From: Anaerolineaceae bacterium
Lineage (GTDB): Bacteria > Chloroflexota > Anaerolineae > Aggregatilineales > Phototrophicaceae
Direction of reading: 5' to 3'
DNA length: 64,000 nt
Assembly (NCBI GenBank): GCA_028818375.1
Contig: JAPPOB010000010.1
Location: 372,001 to 436,000 of the forward strand
Under the pieces are notes generated by a model, which saw nothing but the letters and a program-made list of their open reading frames with translations, did not search any database and was not told where the DNA came from. Below are positions 1-10,131 of this stretch, in pieces (positions within the stretch are counted from its first letter, which is position 1; every line of letters starts with the position of its first letter). A program made the translations under genes and the position numbers.

Positions 1-14
1 TTCGAGGTTGACTG

Positions 15-1493
15 ATGCCCCGCAAACCTCACATCGTTATTTTCAATCCTGACCAGTGGCGCGGGGACGTGCTTGGTCACATGGGCGATCCCGCCGCCGT
101 GACGCCCAACCTGGATCGCGCTGTGCGGGAAGACTCCGTGTCTTTCCGCCATGCCTTTTGCCAGAATCCGGTTTGCACGCCCAGCCGCTGCTCCTTCATG
201 ACGGGCTGGTACCCCCACACGCGCGGGCACCGCACCATGTTCTACATGCTCAGGCCCGACGAACCCATGCTCCTGCGTTCGCTCAAGGAAGAGGGCTGGT
301 TCGTCTGGTGGGGCGGCAAGAACGACGTCGTGCCGGCGCAACATGGTTACGAAAACTATTGTGACGTCAAGTACGTCCCGCCGAACACGGCGGAGCGCCC
401 CCTGATACCCAACACCCATGCGGCCGACAGCTGGCGCGGCGAACCGGGCAGCGACACCTTCTACTCATTTTTCGCGGGAAGGCAGGAGAAGGACCCGGCC
501 GAACTTCACGTCTACGACACCGACTGGGCCTACGTGGAAGGCGCCATCGAGCTAATTCGCAATCCGCCCGCGGACCAACCGCTCTGCATCTACCTGCCCC
601 TGTCCTACCCGCATCCGCCTTACGCGGTGGAAGACCCCTGGTTCAGCGCGATCGACCGGACCAGCCTGCCGCCCAGAATTGCGGCGCCGGACGATCCAGT
701 CGATGAGCCCTCGTTGCTGACCGGCATTCGCGAGCGGCAAAACATGACCGGCTGGAGCGAAGAGCGCTGGACCGAGTTGCGGGCGACGTATTACGGTATG
801 TGTGCGCGGGTGGACGAGCAATTTGGCATGATTTGTCAGGCGCTGCGCGATGCCGGCATCTACGACGACACGGCCATTTTCCTGTTCTCGGACCATGGCG
901 ATTTCACCGGCGACTACGGCCTGGTGGAAAAGACGCAAAACACTTTCGAAGACTGCCTGACGCGGGTGCCTTTCCTGGTCAAGCCGCCGGCTGGCGTGCC
1001 GGTAGAACCCGGCATTCGGGATGCCCTCGTGGAGTTGATCGACTTTCCCGCAACCGTTGAAGACCTGACCGGCATCGAAGTGCGTCACACCCACTTTGGC
1101 CGTTCCCTCTTGCCCCAGATTGCCGGAACGGCAACCGAACATCGTGACGCAGTCTTTTGTGAAGGAGGCCGACTCCACGGGGAGCGGGCGGCGATGGAAC
1201 TGGACAGCGACCAGAGTACGCGCCACCACTACTGGCCGCGAACGTCGCTGCAACGCAGTGAGGGCCCGGAACACAGCAAGGGCATCATGTGTCGCACGCA
1301 GGAATACAAATACGTCTATCGACTCTACGAACGCAATCAGCTCTTTGACTTGCGCGCCGACCCGGGAGAGCGGCACAACCGAATTGACGACCCTTCGCTG
1401 GCCACAATGAAACGGGACTTGCAGGAACGCACCTTGCGTTTCCTGGTTGAGACTGCAGACAACGTGCCCTGGGACACAGACCTGCGCCGTTAG
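15..1493 (+). CDS. type I sulfatase (formylglycine-dependent)
   Basis: Hydrolyses sulfate esters; the natural substrate cannot be read from sequence. Family signs: the N-terminal metal-site segment PDQWRGD (residues 12-18), the maturation motif CTPSR at 54-58 in which C54 would become formylglycine, and SDHGD near 292-296. The 492-residue length is normal for the family. No signal peptide is visible, so a cytoplasmic enzyme is likely. ATG at 15 is preceded by GAGG with a seven-base gap. The next gene starts 55 bases after the stop. No formylglycine-generating enzyme is encoded in the window. A choline-sulfatase or sugar-sulfatase role is equally possible. Confidence 0.9.
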   Translation: MPRKPHIVIFNPDQWRGDVLGHMGDPAAVTPNLDRAVREDSVSFRHAFCQNPVCTPSRCSFMTGWYPHTRGHRTMFYMLRPDEPMLLRSLKEEGWFVWWGGKNDVVPAQHGYENYCDVKYVPPNTAERPLIPNTHAADSWRGEPGSDTFYSFFAGRQEKDPAELHVYDTDWAYVEGAIELIRNPPADQPLCIYLPLSYPHPPYAVEDPWFSAIDRTSLPPRIAAPDDPVDEPSLLTGIRERQNMTGWSEERWTELRATYYGMCARVDEQFGMICQALRDAGIYDDTAIFLFSDHGDFTGDYGLVEKTQNTFEDCLTRVPFLVKPPAGVPVEPGIRDALVELIDFPATVEDLTGIEVRHTHFGRSLLPQIAGTATEHRDAVFCEGGRLHGERAAMELDSDQSTRHHYWPRTSLQRSEGPEHSKGIMCRTQEYKYVYRLYERNQLFDLRADPGERHNRIDDPSLATMKRDLQERTLRFLVETADNVPWDTDLRR

Positions 1494-1548
1494 GCCGAAA
1501 TTCTGTGATACACTGGCCCGCGGCCTTTCTGCATCCAAAGACAATCCC

Positions 1549-3336
1549 ATGAAAACCCGTCAACACCCCTTGCTTCGCCTGCTTTCCCGGACGCGGCGTT
1601 ACCGATCTCGCGTCATTCTGGCCTTCACCTTTTCCGTGTTGAACAAGCTGTTTGACGTCATGCCGCCCATGCTCATCGGCGCGGCAGTCGACATCGTTGT
1701 GCGCCGCGATGAGTCCTTCCTGGCGGCGCTGGGAGTCGTTGACATCCTGCATCAGTTGCTGGCCCTCTGCGCCATAACCCTGACCGTCTGGGTGTTCGAA
1801 TCGCTCTTCGATTATTACCAGACGATCGCCTGGCGAAACCTCTCCCAGGCCATTGAGCACGACCTGCGACTGGAAGCCTATGGCTACGTCCAGCGCCTGG
1901 AAGTGGCCTGGTTTGAAGACCGCAGCAGCGGGAGACTGCTCGCCATTCTCAACGACGACATTAACCAGTTGGAACGCTTTCTGGACGTCGGCGCCAACTA
2001 CATGATTCAGGTAGCGGCAACGGTTGTTCTGGTAGGTGGCCTGTTCATTTCCGTCGCTCCGCAGGTCGCCTGGATGGCTTTCCTGCCGATGCCGGTAGTC
2101 TTGTGGGGTTCATTCTGGTTTCAGGGAAAACTGGCCCCGCGCTACGCTGCGGTGCGACGGCAGGTTGGGGCGATAAGCAGTTTGCTGGCAAATAATCTCG
2201 GCGGCATCGCCACGATCAAGAGCTTCACGGCAGAAGGCCATGAAGTCGAGCGCGTGCGCCAGGAGAGCGACCTCTATCGCGAATACAATCGCCGAGCCAT
2301 TCGTCTCAGCGCCGCCTTCGTGCCCCTCATTCGCATGGCAATCGTCACCGGCTTCATCGCCATCATGTATTTTGGCGGCGTGCTGGTGCTGGAAGGCCGG
2401 CTGAACATCGCGCTTTACAGTGTGCTGGTCTTTATGACCCAGCGTCTGCTCTGGCCGCTGACGCGCCTGGGCGAGACCTTTGATCTTTTCCAGCGGGCGA
2501 TGGCTTCGACTGAACGCATTCTCGATCTGCTGGATACACCGGTCCGTATCCTGGATGGCAAGCTCAACCTTTCGCCGCGTTCCATACAGGGCAATATCCG
2601 TTTTGAACAGGTGGACTTCGCCTACAGCAACGGCGTGCCCGTCCTGAACAAACTTTCACTGAATGTCGCGGCCGGGCACACCGTCGCTATTGTCGGTGCC
2701 ACAGGCGCAGGCAAATCTACCGTGATACGTTTGCTGCTGCGCTTTCACGATGTGACCTCGGGGCGCATTTCGCTGGACGGCCACGACCTTCGCGATCTAC
2801 GCGCGGAAGACCTTCGGCGCAGCATCGGCCTGGTCAGTCAGGACGTTTTTCTGTTTCACGGGACGGTGCGGGAAAACATCGCCTATGGCAGCTTTGACGC
2901 CAACCTGGACTCGATTGTGGCGGCGGCCAAAATCGCCGAGGCGCACGACTTCATCACGGCCCTGCCAGACGGTTACGAGACGATCGTGGGTGAACGCGGT
3001 CAGAAACTTTCCGGCGGCCAGCGGCAACGGATTTCCATCGCGCGCGCCGTGCTCAAGGACCCGCCCATACTGGTCCTGGACGAGGCCACGTCCTCGGTCG
3101 ACAACGAGACCGAGGCGGCCATTCAGCGCTCCATGGAACGCATAACCCAGGGCCGTACAACGATCGTCATCGCCCACCGCCTTTCCACCGTACGCAATGC
3201 GGACGCCATTTACGTGCTGGAACGGGGCCAGGTGATCGAATCCGGCACGCATGAGGAACTTGCAGCCAGCGACGGCCTGTATGCGGCCTTGTGGCGCGTG
3301 CAAATGGGCGAGCGTCCGCTCGTACGGCAGGGCTAG
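1549..3336 (+). CDS. ABC transporter, fused permease and ATPase (exporter type)
   Basis: Half-transporter of the MsbA/LmrA type that would dimerise in the membrane and export lipids, drugs or peptides. An N-terminal membrane domain with about six hydrophobic helices (residues 15-310) is followed by a nucleotide-binding domain with Walker [10 protein letters not shown] (383-391), signature LSGGQ (487-491), Walker [11 protein letters not shown] (about 505-514) and the H-loop in IVIAHRLST. The reading frame is open upstream to 1447, but that lies inside the sulfatase gene. The ATG at 1549 gives 595 residues, the usual family length. The stop interlocks with that of the convergent gene at 3333. 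Substrate unknown. Confidence 0.9.
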   Translation: MKTRQHPLLRLLSRTRRYRSRVILAFTFSVLNKLFDVMPPMLIGAAVDIVVRRDESFLAALGVVDILHQLLALCAITLTVWVFESLFDYYQTIAWRNLSQAIEHDLRLEAYGYVQRLEVAWFEDRSSGRLLAILNDDINQLERFLDVGANYMIQVAATVVLVGGLFISVAPQVAWMAFLPMPVVLWGSFWFQGKLAPRYAAVRRQVGAISSLLANNLGGIATIKSFTAEGHEVERVRQESDLYREYNRRAIRLSAAFVPLIRMAIVTGFIAIMYFGGVLVLEGRLNIALYSVLVFMTQRLLWPLTRLGETFDLFQRAMASTERILDLLDTPVRILDGKLNLSPRSIQGNIRFEQVDFAYSNGVPVLNKLSLNVAAGHTVAIVGATGAGKSTVIRLLLRFHDVTSGRISLDGHDLRDLRAEDLRRSIGLVSQDVFLFHGTVRENIAYGSFDANLDSIVAAAKIAEAHDFITALPDGYETIVGERGQKLSGGQRQRISIARAVLKDPPILVLDEATSSVDNETEAAIQRSMERITQGRTTIVIAHRLSTVRNADAIYVLERGQVIESGTHEELAASDGLYAALWRVQMGERPLVRQG

Positions 3337-4004
3337 ACGGCCTGGCGCACCTGTTGCACGATTTCTGCCAGTTGTATTTCGAAGTCAGGATCCGCAGCAC
3401 GGAACTCTGTACCGCTGATGACCAGCGGCGCGCCAAATACCACGATCTCCGCGCCCATCGACAGGGTCTGGATGGCCTGTTCGACGCTGAGACCGCCGAC
3501 GGCCTGAACCGGAATGTCCACGGCGTCCAGTACGGCAGGCAGGTCGTCCAGCGGGCTCAGGCCCGGGATCATGTTACGCTCGTCAAAGCCCGTGTGCACG
3601 ATGATGTAGTCCACGCCCATGTCCTGCGCCTGGCGGGCCCGGCCCGGCTTGTCCGGGCAAAGCATGACGTCGCACATGACCTGGCCATCGCAGCGGCGCG
3701 CCATCTCCACCTGTTCGATGATGCTGGCATCGTGCGCCTGACCCATAACGACCACCATATCGCCGCCTGCCTGAAACATCATCTCCGCTTCCAGACCGGC
3801 GCCGTCCATGGTCTTGAGGTCCACGACCAGGGGTACATCCGGGTACGCCCTGTGCAGGGCGCGCACGCCATGGAGGCCTTCAGCCAGAATCAACGGCGTG
3901 CCGGCCTCAAGCCAGTCCACCCCGGCGCTGACGGCGGCCTGGGCCAGGGCCAGGGCCTCGTCAATCGTGGTGACGTCCAGCGAAATCTGGATTTTGGCAT
4001 CCAT
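3333..4004 (-). CDS. 3-hexulose-6-phosphate synthase-like protein (OMP decarboxylase superfamily)
   Basis: TIM-barrel enzyme of the group holding 3-hexulose-6-phosphate synthase and 3-keto-L-gulonate-6-phosphate decarboxylase, which act through Mg-stabilised enediolates. The signature DxKxxD is present as D62-L-K64-T-M-D67, and the phosphate-binding end VGGLS is near residue 172. At 223 residues it is slightly longer than classical members (about 210). It is the last gene of the minus-strand operon 8663-3333 and starts 11 bases after the alcohol dehydrogenase. Operon context favours sugar-acid or sulfated-sugar breakdown over formaldehyde fixation, because no 6-phospho-3-hexuloisomerase is next to it. 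The exact reaction is not decidable from sequence. Confidence 0.8.
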   Translation of the reverse strand: MDAKIQISLDVTTIDEALALAQAAVSAGVDWLEAGTPLILAEGLHGVRALHRAYPDVPLVVDLKTMDGAGLEAEMMFQAGGDMVVVMGQAHDASIIEQVEMARRCDGQVMCDVMLCPDKPGRARQAQDMGVDYIIVHTGFDERNMIPGLSPLDDLPAVLDAVDIPVQAVGGLSVEQAIQTLSMGAEIVVFGAPLVISGTEFRAADPDFEIQLAEIVQQVRQAV

Positions 4005-4015
4005 GGCGCTGCCTT

Positions 4016-5056
4016 TCAGAGAACCAGTACAGATTTGACGTTTCTTCCCGCTTCCATGTGCTCAAAGGCGCCGTGCCAGTCCGAAAGCGGGTACTCGCCG
4101 CCGATAACTGGATCCAGGTTGAGCTGGCCCGAACCCATCAACCCCAGTACGCGTTCCCAGGTGTTGTAGGTATGGCTGAAGCTGCCCTGCAAGGTGACGG
4201 CCTTGCCCACCAGCGGGTCGAGGTTGAAACCCAGCGGCTGCGGCCCCCAGCCAATCTTCGTGATCAGCCCGTTGGGCCGCACCATGACCATGGCCTGCTC
4301 CAGCGCCGCGCTGACACCACTGCAATCCACCACGAGGTCCGCGCCGAAGCCGTCTCCGCGCGACAAGACGTATTCCACCGGGTCTTCCCGCTGAATGTTG
4401 AGCGTTCGGCTGGCGCCCAGCTCGGCTGCGACACCCAGCCGATGGTCGTCGACATCGGTGCCAAGCACGATGATCTCGCTGGCGCCGCGCAGCCGCGTGA
4501 CCAGCAAGGCCATGATTCCGATGGTCCCCGCCCCCTGGATGACGACGGTATCGCCGGGTTTCATGGTCGCCGTCTTCTCGACCAGGGCGTTGTAGGCCAC
4601 GCAGACAGGCTCGGTGAGTGCTGCATGGGCGAAGGGCACGCCTTCCGGAATCGGGTGCAGAATCTCCTGGCGCGCCGTCACAAAACGCGTGAAGGCACCG
4701 TCCGCCAGAGCTCCGTAGCCCAGTCGTTCGGGGCAGAGGTTGTAGGCGCCGCCCAGACAATAGCTGCACTGGTTGCAGATCTGCGCAGCCGTTTCACAGG
4801 CAACGCGATCGCCGCTCTTGACCTTCGTGACGCCCGAACCCACGGCGGCGACCACGCCGCAAAACTCATGGCCAAGGACCAGCGGCAGGTGGATTTCCCA
4901 GCTGTGGTTTTCCTGCCACATGTGCAGATCGCTGCCACAAACTCCGGCCGCCTTCACCTCAAGGATGACGTCATTGGGGCCTGGATCGGGCGGTTCGGGA
5001 ATGTCCCGCAGTTCTACGGCGTTTGGTCGGCTGTCATACTTGACAAGAGCCTGCAT
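4016..5056 (-). CDS. zinc-dependent medium-chain alcohol/polyol dehydrogenase
   Basis: NAD(P)-dependent oxidation of a secondary alcohol or polyol; closest in style to sorbitol and L-threonine dehydrogenases. Catalytic zinc ligands C40 (CGSDLH) and H63-E64 (GHEF), four structural-zinc cysteines C94, C97, C100 and C108, and the Rossmann motif GAGTIG near 175-180 are all intact. Length is 346 residues. ATG at 5056 shares one base with the upstream isomerase stop (TGATG), a typical coupled start; a GTG three bases upstream is also possible. Probably oxidises an intermediate of the sugar pathway encoded by this operon. Confidence 0.9.
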   Translation of the reverse strand: MQALVKYDSRPNAVELRDIPEPPDPGPNDVILEVKAAGVCGSDLHMWQENHSWEIHLPLVLGHEFCGVVAAVGSGVTKVKSGDRVACETAAQICNQCSYCLGGAYNLCPERLGYGALADGAFTRFVTARQEILHPIPEGVPFAHAALTEPVCVAYNALVEKTATMKPGDTVVIQGAGTIGIMALLVTRLRGASEIIVLGTDVDDHRLGVAAELGASRTLNIQREDPVEYVLSRGDGFGADLVVDCSGVSAALEQAMVMVRPNGLITKIGWGPQPLGFNLDPLVGKAVTLQGSFSHTYNTWERVLGLMGSGQLNLDPVIGGEYPLSDWHGAFEHMEAGRNVKSVLVL

Positions 5057-5955
5057 CACGCACTGTCTCCAAAATGGATGTCGCAGAGATTCCGTAGGAA
5101 AATCAGGGATTCCTGCATTTCGTCCAGGCCGTTCACACCATCCTCAATGCTGATCCAGCCGCGATAGCCGTTGCCCGCCAGGATCTGCATGATCGCCGGA
5201 TAGTCGTTCATGCCCTTGCCGGTGACGCCGTGGCGCAGATTGGGCGAATAGCCGATGGTGCCGTCACTCTGACGCAATTCTTCCAGAGTCGCGCCATCCG
5301 CCAGCCAGCGATCGCTGGCGTGCATGCTGACGACTCGCGGCGCGACCGCCCGCAACAAATCCAGAGGATCGTCGCCGGCGACGATGGCATTCGAAGGATC
5401 GTACTGGACGCCAAAATGCGGGTGGTCCGGGATAGCTGACAGCAACTCGAGAAATACATCCATCTTTTGGGCGAATTCCGGATATTCCCAGAACCCGTCC
5501 TTGTAGTGGTTCTCAAGTCCCAGCACGATGTCCAGTTCCTCCGCCACGGGCAGCAGGGCCTGAATGCACCCGGCCACCCGTTCGACGCCCTGGCTCAGGT
5601 CGACGTCGGGATAGCGCTGCCCGCTCAGTACGCGGCAAACAGAGCCGGGGCCACCCAGGCGGCGCGTGACCCGCATGACTTCGGTGTGCCTTTCGACCGC
5701 CCGCGCCCGCCCGTCGGCATCGGGGACCGTGAAATTGGGTGAGCAGCACATCATGGGCATGGCGAAACCGGCCCGCTCAAGGGCGTCGCCAACGCTGTCC
5801 AGATAAGCGGAATCGAAGCTCTCCAGAAAGCCGTCGTAGAGTTCCAGCCCGTCGGCGTCCAGCGACCGCGCCATCTCAATCCAGCGAAAGAGGGAAAGGC
5901 TACGGTCACCGGCAATCTGCTGCTCGAAGGCCTTGGGGTAGGCGGCCAGTTTCAT
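5056..5955 (-). CDS. sugar phosphate isomerase/epimerase (xylose isomerase-like TIM barrel)
   Basis: Member of the AP-endonuclease-2/xylose-isomerase-like barrel family, which interconverts keto- and aldo-sugars or inositol derivatives using a divalent metal. Supporting segments are GLENHYKD (a metal-ligand Glu and His), VQYDPSN, VVSMHASDR and a late SIEDGVNG; these match the Glu/Asp/His/Glu ligand series of the family. ATG at 5955 gives MKLAAYPKAF and 299 residues. The open frame extends to a TTG at 6018, but the family starts near the ATG. Third gene of the minus-strand sugar operon. The substrate is unknown. Confidence 0.8.
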   Translation of the reverse strand: MKLAAYPKAFEQQIAGDRSLSLFRWIEMARSLDADGLELYDGFLESFDSAYLDSVGDALERAGFAMPMMCCSPNFTVPDADGRARAVERHTEVMRVTRRLGGPGSVCRVLSGQRYPDVDLSQGVERVAGCIQALLPVAEELDIVLGLENHYKDGFWEYPEFAQKMDVFLELLSAIPDHPHFGVQYDPSNAIVAGDDPLDLLRAVAPRVVSMHASDRWLADGATLEELRQSDGTIGYSPNLRHGVTGKGMNDYPAIMQILAGNGYRGWISIEDGVNGLDEMQESLIFLRNLCDIHFGDSA

Positions 5956-6030
5956 GGTCCGGGGCTTTCTGCCTTGCAAAGAACAGGCGGCAGCCACTCT
6001 ACTCAGGCGCTCCTGCAATTGCCAGTGCGA

Positions 6031-7368
6031 CTACAGGGAATAGGGGACCGTGCCGGTCTCATCGACCGTATAGCCCCAGCGACGGATGTATTTGTCCCCA
6101 TGCAGAAACTCGTCACCCTGTCGGGCGAGCATCTCCCCCAGGCGCGCATCCAGTTGCAGACGCAAGTCCCGGCAGGCAGGGTCATTAATTCTGTTTTGCA
6201 GTTGCCAGGGATCGGCCTCGTTGTCGTAGAGTTGCCAGGGGCCCTCCAGGGTCCGGGTGTAGGTATGGCGTCGCGTGCGCAGCCCGCGAAATTCACGTCC
6301 GCCTTCGCTGCGCGTCCATTCGCCGAAGGGATGGTAACAGGCCAACAGCGCCGCGCCGCCCGACGGGTCCGGAGTCGAATGGCGGATGTGGTCGCTGAAA
6401 TCCAGTCCCTCGGCAGAGGCGGGCAGGGGAAGGTCGCACAGGCCCAGCAGGGTGGGCATGAGGTCCGGCGCGTTGATCAGGGCATCCGTTTCCCGCGCTG
6501 CGACGCCAGGGCAGCGCAGCAGGAAAGGCACGCGAATCGATTCGTCCCATGGTCTCTGCTTTCGCACCGTGCCCTGGGAACCGAGCATGTCGCCGTGGTC
6601 GGAGGTAAAGACGAAGATGGTATTGTCGTCCAGGCCGGTCTCGGCAAGTGTCTCCAGCAGCGTTGCTACGCAGTCGTCAAGCGCGGTGCAGTGAGCATAG
6701 TAGCCCGCCAGCCATTCCCGCGCCTCACGGGCGAAGTCCTCGGGCACATTGGGTCGCAGGAGGATGTCTTCAGGTCGGTAGCGCCGGCGATACGCTTCAG
6801 GGGCGGTCTCGTAAGGATTGTGTGGCGGGCCCCAGGAAAGGACCAGCAAAAAGGGGCTGTCCCCATCCCTTGCGCGCAGATAGCGTTGCGCGTCGCGCGT
6901 CTGGGCGAAGGCGTCGTAGCCTTCCCAGTAGCGCTTCTCCCTGACGTTTCCTGCGTAATAGGCGGAGCGATGGTAGTCATGGGTGCATTCCAGCGTCTTC
7001 CAGTAATCGAAGCCGTGACGCCGTTCTGGCGGAATGTATTCGGAACGCCCATGACCATCGATATGCCACTTGCCGATCCAGGCCGTGTCGTAACCGGCCT
7101 GGGAGAAGGCTTCCCCGAGGCGCGTCCCACTGTCGGCCAGGGGCACGTCGTTGACGAAAATGCCGTGGGTCAGGGGATACTGGCCGGTGAGCAGACTTCC
7201 GCGCCAGGGCGAACACACCGGCCAGCCGGATACGGCGTGGGTGAAATTGACGCTTTCCCGGGCAAGACGGTCCAAATGCGGCGTGTCGACCTGCGTGTTC
7301 CCGGCGTAACCCGTATCCTGGGCGCGCCATTGATCGGCGAAGACAAAGACGACGTTGAGTCTGTTCAT
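6031..7368 (-). CDS. type I sulfatase, second copy
   Basis: A second formylglycine-type sulfatase, distinct from the one at the left edge. It has the metal-site start FVFADQWRAQD (residues 9-19), the maturation site CSPWR at 52-56 (C52 the residue to be oxidised), TGQYPLTHG after it, and FTSDHGDMLG in the metal-binding core. The Trp in CxPxR is tolerated by the consensus but uncommon. 445 residues, no signal peptide. Its ATG overlaps the racemase stop by four bases (ATGA), so translation is coupled to LarA. Likely removes sulfate from a substrate handled by this operon. Confidence 0.9.
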   Translation of the reverse strand: MNRLNVVFVFADQWRAQDTGYAGNTQVDTPHLDRLARESVNFTHAVSGWPVCSPWRGSLLTGQYPLTHGIFVNDVPLADSGTRLGEAFSQAGYDTAWIGKWHIDGHGRSEYIPPERRHGFDYWKTLECTHDYHRSAYYAGNVREKRYWEGYDAFAQTRDAQRYLRARDGDSPFLLVLSWGPPHNPYETAPEAYRRRYRPEDILLRPNVPEDFAREAREWLAGYYAHCTALDDCVATLLETLAETGLDDNTIFVFTSDHGDMLGSQGTVRKQRPWDESIRVPFLLRCPGVAARETDALINAPDLMPTLLGLCDLPLPASAEGLDFSDHIRHSTPDPSGGAALLACYHPFGEWTRSEGGREFRGLRTRRHTYTRTLEGPWQLYDNEADPWQLQNRINDPACRDLRLQLDARLGEMLARQGDEFLHGDKYIRRWGYTVDETGTVPYSL

Positions 7369-8663
7369 GGGACTGCCAGCTCCTGTTCCACGCTGGTTTT
7401 CAGCCAGGGAATGGTCTGCGGGCCTTCGGGCAAGATGGCGATGCGGGAGTCAGGACCATATCGCCGCAGCAGCCGGTCCAGCAGGGCAGGGATGTCCCGG
7501 CAGGGCAGCAACAGGGCGTTTTCGATCTGACTGTCACTGAGGCCGTCGGCATAGACGTATACGTCTGCGCGCGCCTGTATGCGGGCCTGAATCTGTGCCT
7601 GCCACTGGTCCTGACGGGTCTCCTGCGCCTCCAGGACATTGTTTGCCAGTTCAGCCGCGTCTGAAGCCTCGCTCAACAGTTGGCCATAGAGTCCATGTCC
7701 GGGCACCCCTTCGGCGCACTCGGCGGCAACGATGATACTGCCGCCTGGCCTGACGATTTGCTCGGCAGCGCTCATTCCCTTGACGGCCTGATAGAGGTTC
7801 ATGTCAAGTGGCCAACCCGAGTTGGTGGTGATGACGATGTCGCAGGGTTGCTCCACAGCCACCATGGAAGACTTGCGCACGAATTCAATGCCGGCGTCAT
7901 GCGCGGCGATCAGGTCGCCGGCAAATACACCGGTGATTTCCTTGTCGCTGTTCAGGCTGACGTTGAGCAGCAGGTCCGGCCTGGTGAGCAAGGCGGCCTC
8001 ACGTGCTTCTTCCCAGATCGGGTTGCCGTGCGTGACCCCCCAGGTTGCGCGTTCATCCGCAATCATGCCGGCGTCATGGTTGCCAAAGACCGTGCGCTGA
8101 CCGGCCATGCCCGGCATGACCGCCTTGCCTCCGCCGGAGAAGCCGGCGAAAAAGTGAGGCTCGATGAACCCTGTAAGAATCTTGACGTCGGCCTGCAGGT
8201 AGTCGCGGTTGATCCATAGTTCATGGCCAAAGGAAGAGCGTCCGATACAGACCTGTGTGTCCTCATTGACCGAATCATTCTGGACGATGCGATAACGCGC
8301 GACGATGTCCGCGCCCAGCATCTGTTGCAGTTCCACGCGGGAATTGGGTCGGTGCGTTCCAAGAGCGTTGCACAACAGGATGTTGTCGTCGGGCAGGTGA
8401 GCCAACTCTTCAAGAATCGCTGGCAGAATCAGATGGTTGGGCGTGGGCCGGGTGATGTCGCTGAAGACTATTGCCACCGTACTGTCCCGCCTGGCCAGTT
8501 CACGCAAGGGCCGCGAATCAATCGAGACACGCAGGGCCCTGCGCAACTCGACTTCAGGGTTGGCAAGCGCCGGAACAAAGCGATTCTCGATGACCCTGAC
8601 GTCAAGGTCATCGGGCAACTCCAGGGGTAAGCCCTCTTTGCCGTAGGCCAGCCTCACTCGCAT
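7365..8663 (-). CDS. LarA-like nickel-pincer racemase (DUF2088 family)
   Basis: Homologue of lactate racemase LarA, which uses a nickel-pincer nucleotide to racemise or epimerise 2-hydroxy acids; many homologues act on sugar acids. Seen: SDITRPTP (68-75), GTHRP with H104, and the block EPHFFAGFSGGGKAVMPG holding H170 and K180, equivalent to the catalytic histidine and cofactor lysine of LarA. 432 residues from the ATG at 8663, which has GGAG upstream; the longer frame to 8819 would overlap the divergent gene. First gene of the five-gene operon. No LarB, LarC or LarE cofactor genes occur in the window. Substrate probably not lactate, given the neighbours. Confidence 0.85.
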   Translation of the reverse strand: MRVRLAYGKEGLPLELPDDLDVRVIENRFVPALANPEVELRRALRVSIDSRPLRELARRDSTVAIVFSDITRPTPNHLILPAILEELAHLPDDNILLCNALGTHRPNSRVELQQMLGADIVARYRIVQNDSVNEDTQVCIGRSSFGHELWINRDYLQADVKILTGFIEPHFFAGFSGGGKAVMPGMAGQRTVFGNHDAGMIADERATWGVTHGNPIWEEAREAALLTRPDLLLNVSLNSDKEITGVFAGDLIAAHDAGIEFVRKSSMVAVEQPCDIVITTNSGWPLDMNLYQAVKGMSAAEQIVRPGGSIIVAAECAEGVPGHGLYGQLLSEASDAAELANNVLEAQETRQDQWQAQIQARIQARADVYVYADGLSDSQIENALLLPCRDIPALLDRLLRRYGPDSRIAILPEGPQTIPWLKTSVEQELAVP

Positions 8664-8754
8664 TCCCACTCCGCTTCCCGCTACCGGTTGCAATTCCCTG
8701 GCAATTCCGCGATTATCCGCGGGACATGCGCAAATTGCCAACAGGAGGCGGGCC

Positions 8755-10131
8755 ATGAGTGGAGTCCAGCACCCCAGGGTGGTTGTCATCGGCGCCGGCA
8801 GTCTGTTTTTCGGGCGCAAGGCGATTTGGCAAATGGTTCATTCGCCGCATTTGAACCAGGGGACGCTCGCGCTGGTCGACAACAACCCGGGTCGGCTGGA
8901 GCGCATGGCCCGGCTGGCAGAAATGGTCATCGACGAAACCGGCGTCCAGCTGCAACTGGAGGCAGCAAGCGACTGGAAGGAAGTCTTGCCCGGCGCTGAT
9001 TTCGTCGTGCTCAGTTTCGCCGAACGGACCGTGTATTTTCGCGGGATTGACTGCACGATTTCGGAAAAGTATGGAATCCGCATGTGTTCCGGTGACACGA
9101 TCGGCCCGGGCGGCATTTTCCGTGCGATGCGTGAGCTGCCGGTCATCATGGACTGCGCGAGCGACATCGAGCGCCTGTGCCCGGACGCCTGGGTCATCAA
9201 CTACATCAATCCGTCCACCGTCAATGGCATGGCCCTGGAGCGCTACGCGCCGCAACTACGCAGTTTCGCGCTCTGCGACAGCCTTCACATGCCGCATATC
9301 AAGAACCGGCACGCGCGTCATGCCGGGATCGTCGCTGAAGACGAAACGCTGAGCGATTTGCAGGACGAGGCATTCGACCTGCGCATAGCCGGGGTCAACC
9401 ACTTCACCTGGATGCTCAGGGCCGAGTACGAGGGCAGGAATGTCATGCCCGACATCGCCGCAGCCCTGCGTGAGCTATCCCGACAGGAAAACAATGAGGC
9501 CGGCGCCAAGCGTCGGCACAACCATGCAATCGCCTGCGCCCTGCACGACGCATTCGGCATCGTGCCGGTCTGCGTCAGTCACACCAAGGAATATGTTCGC
9601 TATTGGCAGGGACGAGGCGAGCTGCCTGACGAGATTCCACCGCTTGCCATCTGGGAAACCGAGGACCGCTATGAACTTCACGCCGCCATGTGGCAGCAGG
9701 TCGACGCTTTCGTCAGCGGCGCCATACCCACGAGCGAATTCATGACCATGTTTGGCCCTGACCACGCCACCGATATCATCGAAAACATGGTCGGCGACCT
9801 GGGCAAGCCCTACTACGTCAACACGCCCAACCGGGGCGCCGTGAGCAACATGAGCGACGACGCTTTCCTTGAGTTGCTTTGTGACGTGGATATGGAAGGG
9901 CCGGTGCCGCGCCGGGTCGGAGAGATGCCGCGAGGCATTCGTGGCATGCAGGAAGTAGTGCTGGATACGCACGAATTGACGGCCGAGGCCGTGGTCAAAT
10001 GTGACCATGGACTCTTGCGGCGGGCCATGCTCAGCGATCCCCTGGTGTCGTCAATCGCGGACGCTGACGCCATTCTGGGTGAATTGATGAAGGCGGAGCA
10101 GGACGTGCTGCCCGGGGCCTGGTTCGCCTAA
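8755..10131 (+). CDS. glycoside hydrolase family 4 (NAD/Mn-dependent glycosidase)
   Basis: GH4 enzymes cleave alpha- or beta-glycosides by an oxidation-elimination mechanism needing NAD and a divalent metal, in the cytoplasm. Seen: the NAD-binding start VVVIGAGSLFF (residues 9-19), GPGGIFRAMRELP, NYINPS, CDSLHMPH with C174, and GVNHFTW with H216; the Cys/His pair matches the metal ligands of the family. 458 residues, typical length. Perfect AGGAGG (8743-8748) six bases before the ATG. Divergent from the LarA operon across 91 bases, so probably co-regulated with it. Alpha-galactosidase, alpha-glucosidase and glucuronidase members cannot be told apart here. Confidence 0.9.
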   Translation: MSGVQHPRVVVIGAGSLFFGRKAIWQMVHSPHLNQGTLALVDNNPGRLERMARLAEMVIDETGVQLQLEAASDWKEVLPGADFVVLSFAERTVYFRGIDCTISEKYGIRMCSGDTIGPGGIFRAMRELPVIMDCASDIERLCPDAWVINYINPSTVNGMALERYAPQLRSFALCDSLHMPHIKNRHARHAGIVAEDETLSDLQDEAFDLRIAGVNHFTWMLRAEYEGRNVMPDIAAALRELSRQENNEAGAKRRHNHAIACALHDAFGIVPVCVSHTKEYVRYWQGRGELPDEIPPLAIWETEDRYELHAAMWQQVDAFVSGAIPTSEFMTMFGPDHATDIIENMVGDLGKPYYVNTPNRGAVSNMSDDAFLELLCDVDMEGPVPRRVGEMPRGIRGMQEVVLDTHELTAEAVVKCDHGLLRRAMLSDPLVSSIADADAILGELMKAEQDVLPGAWFA

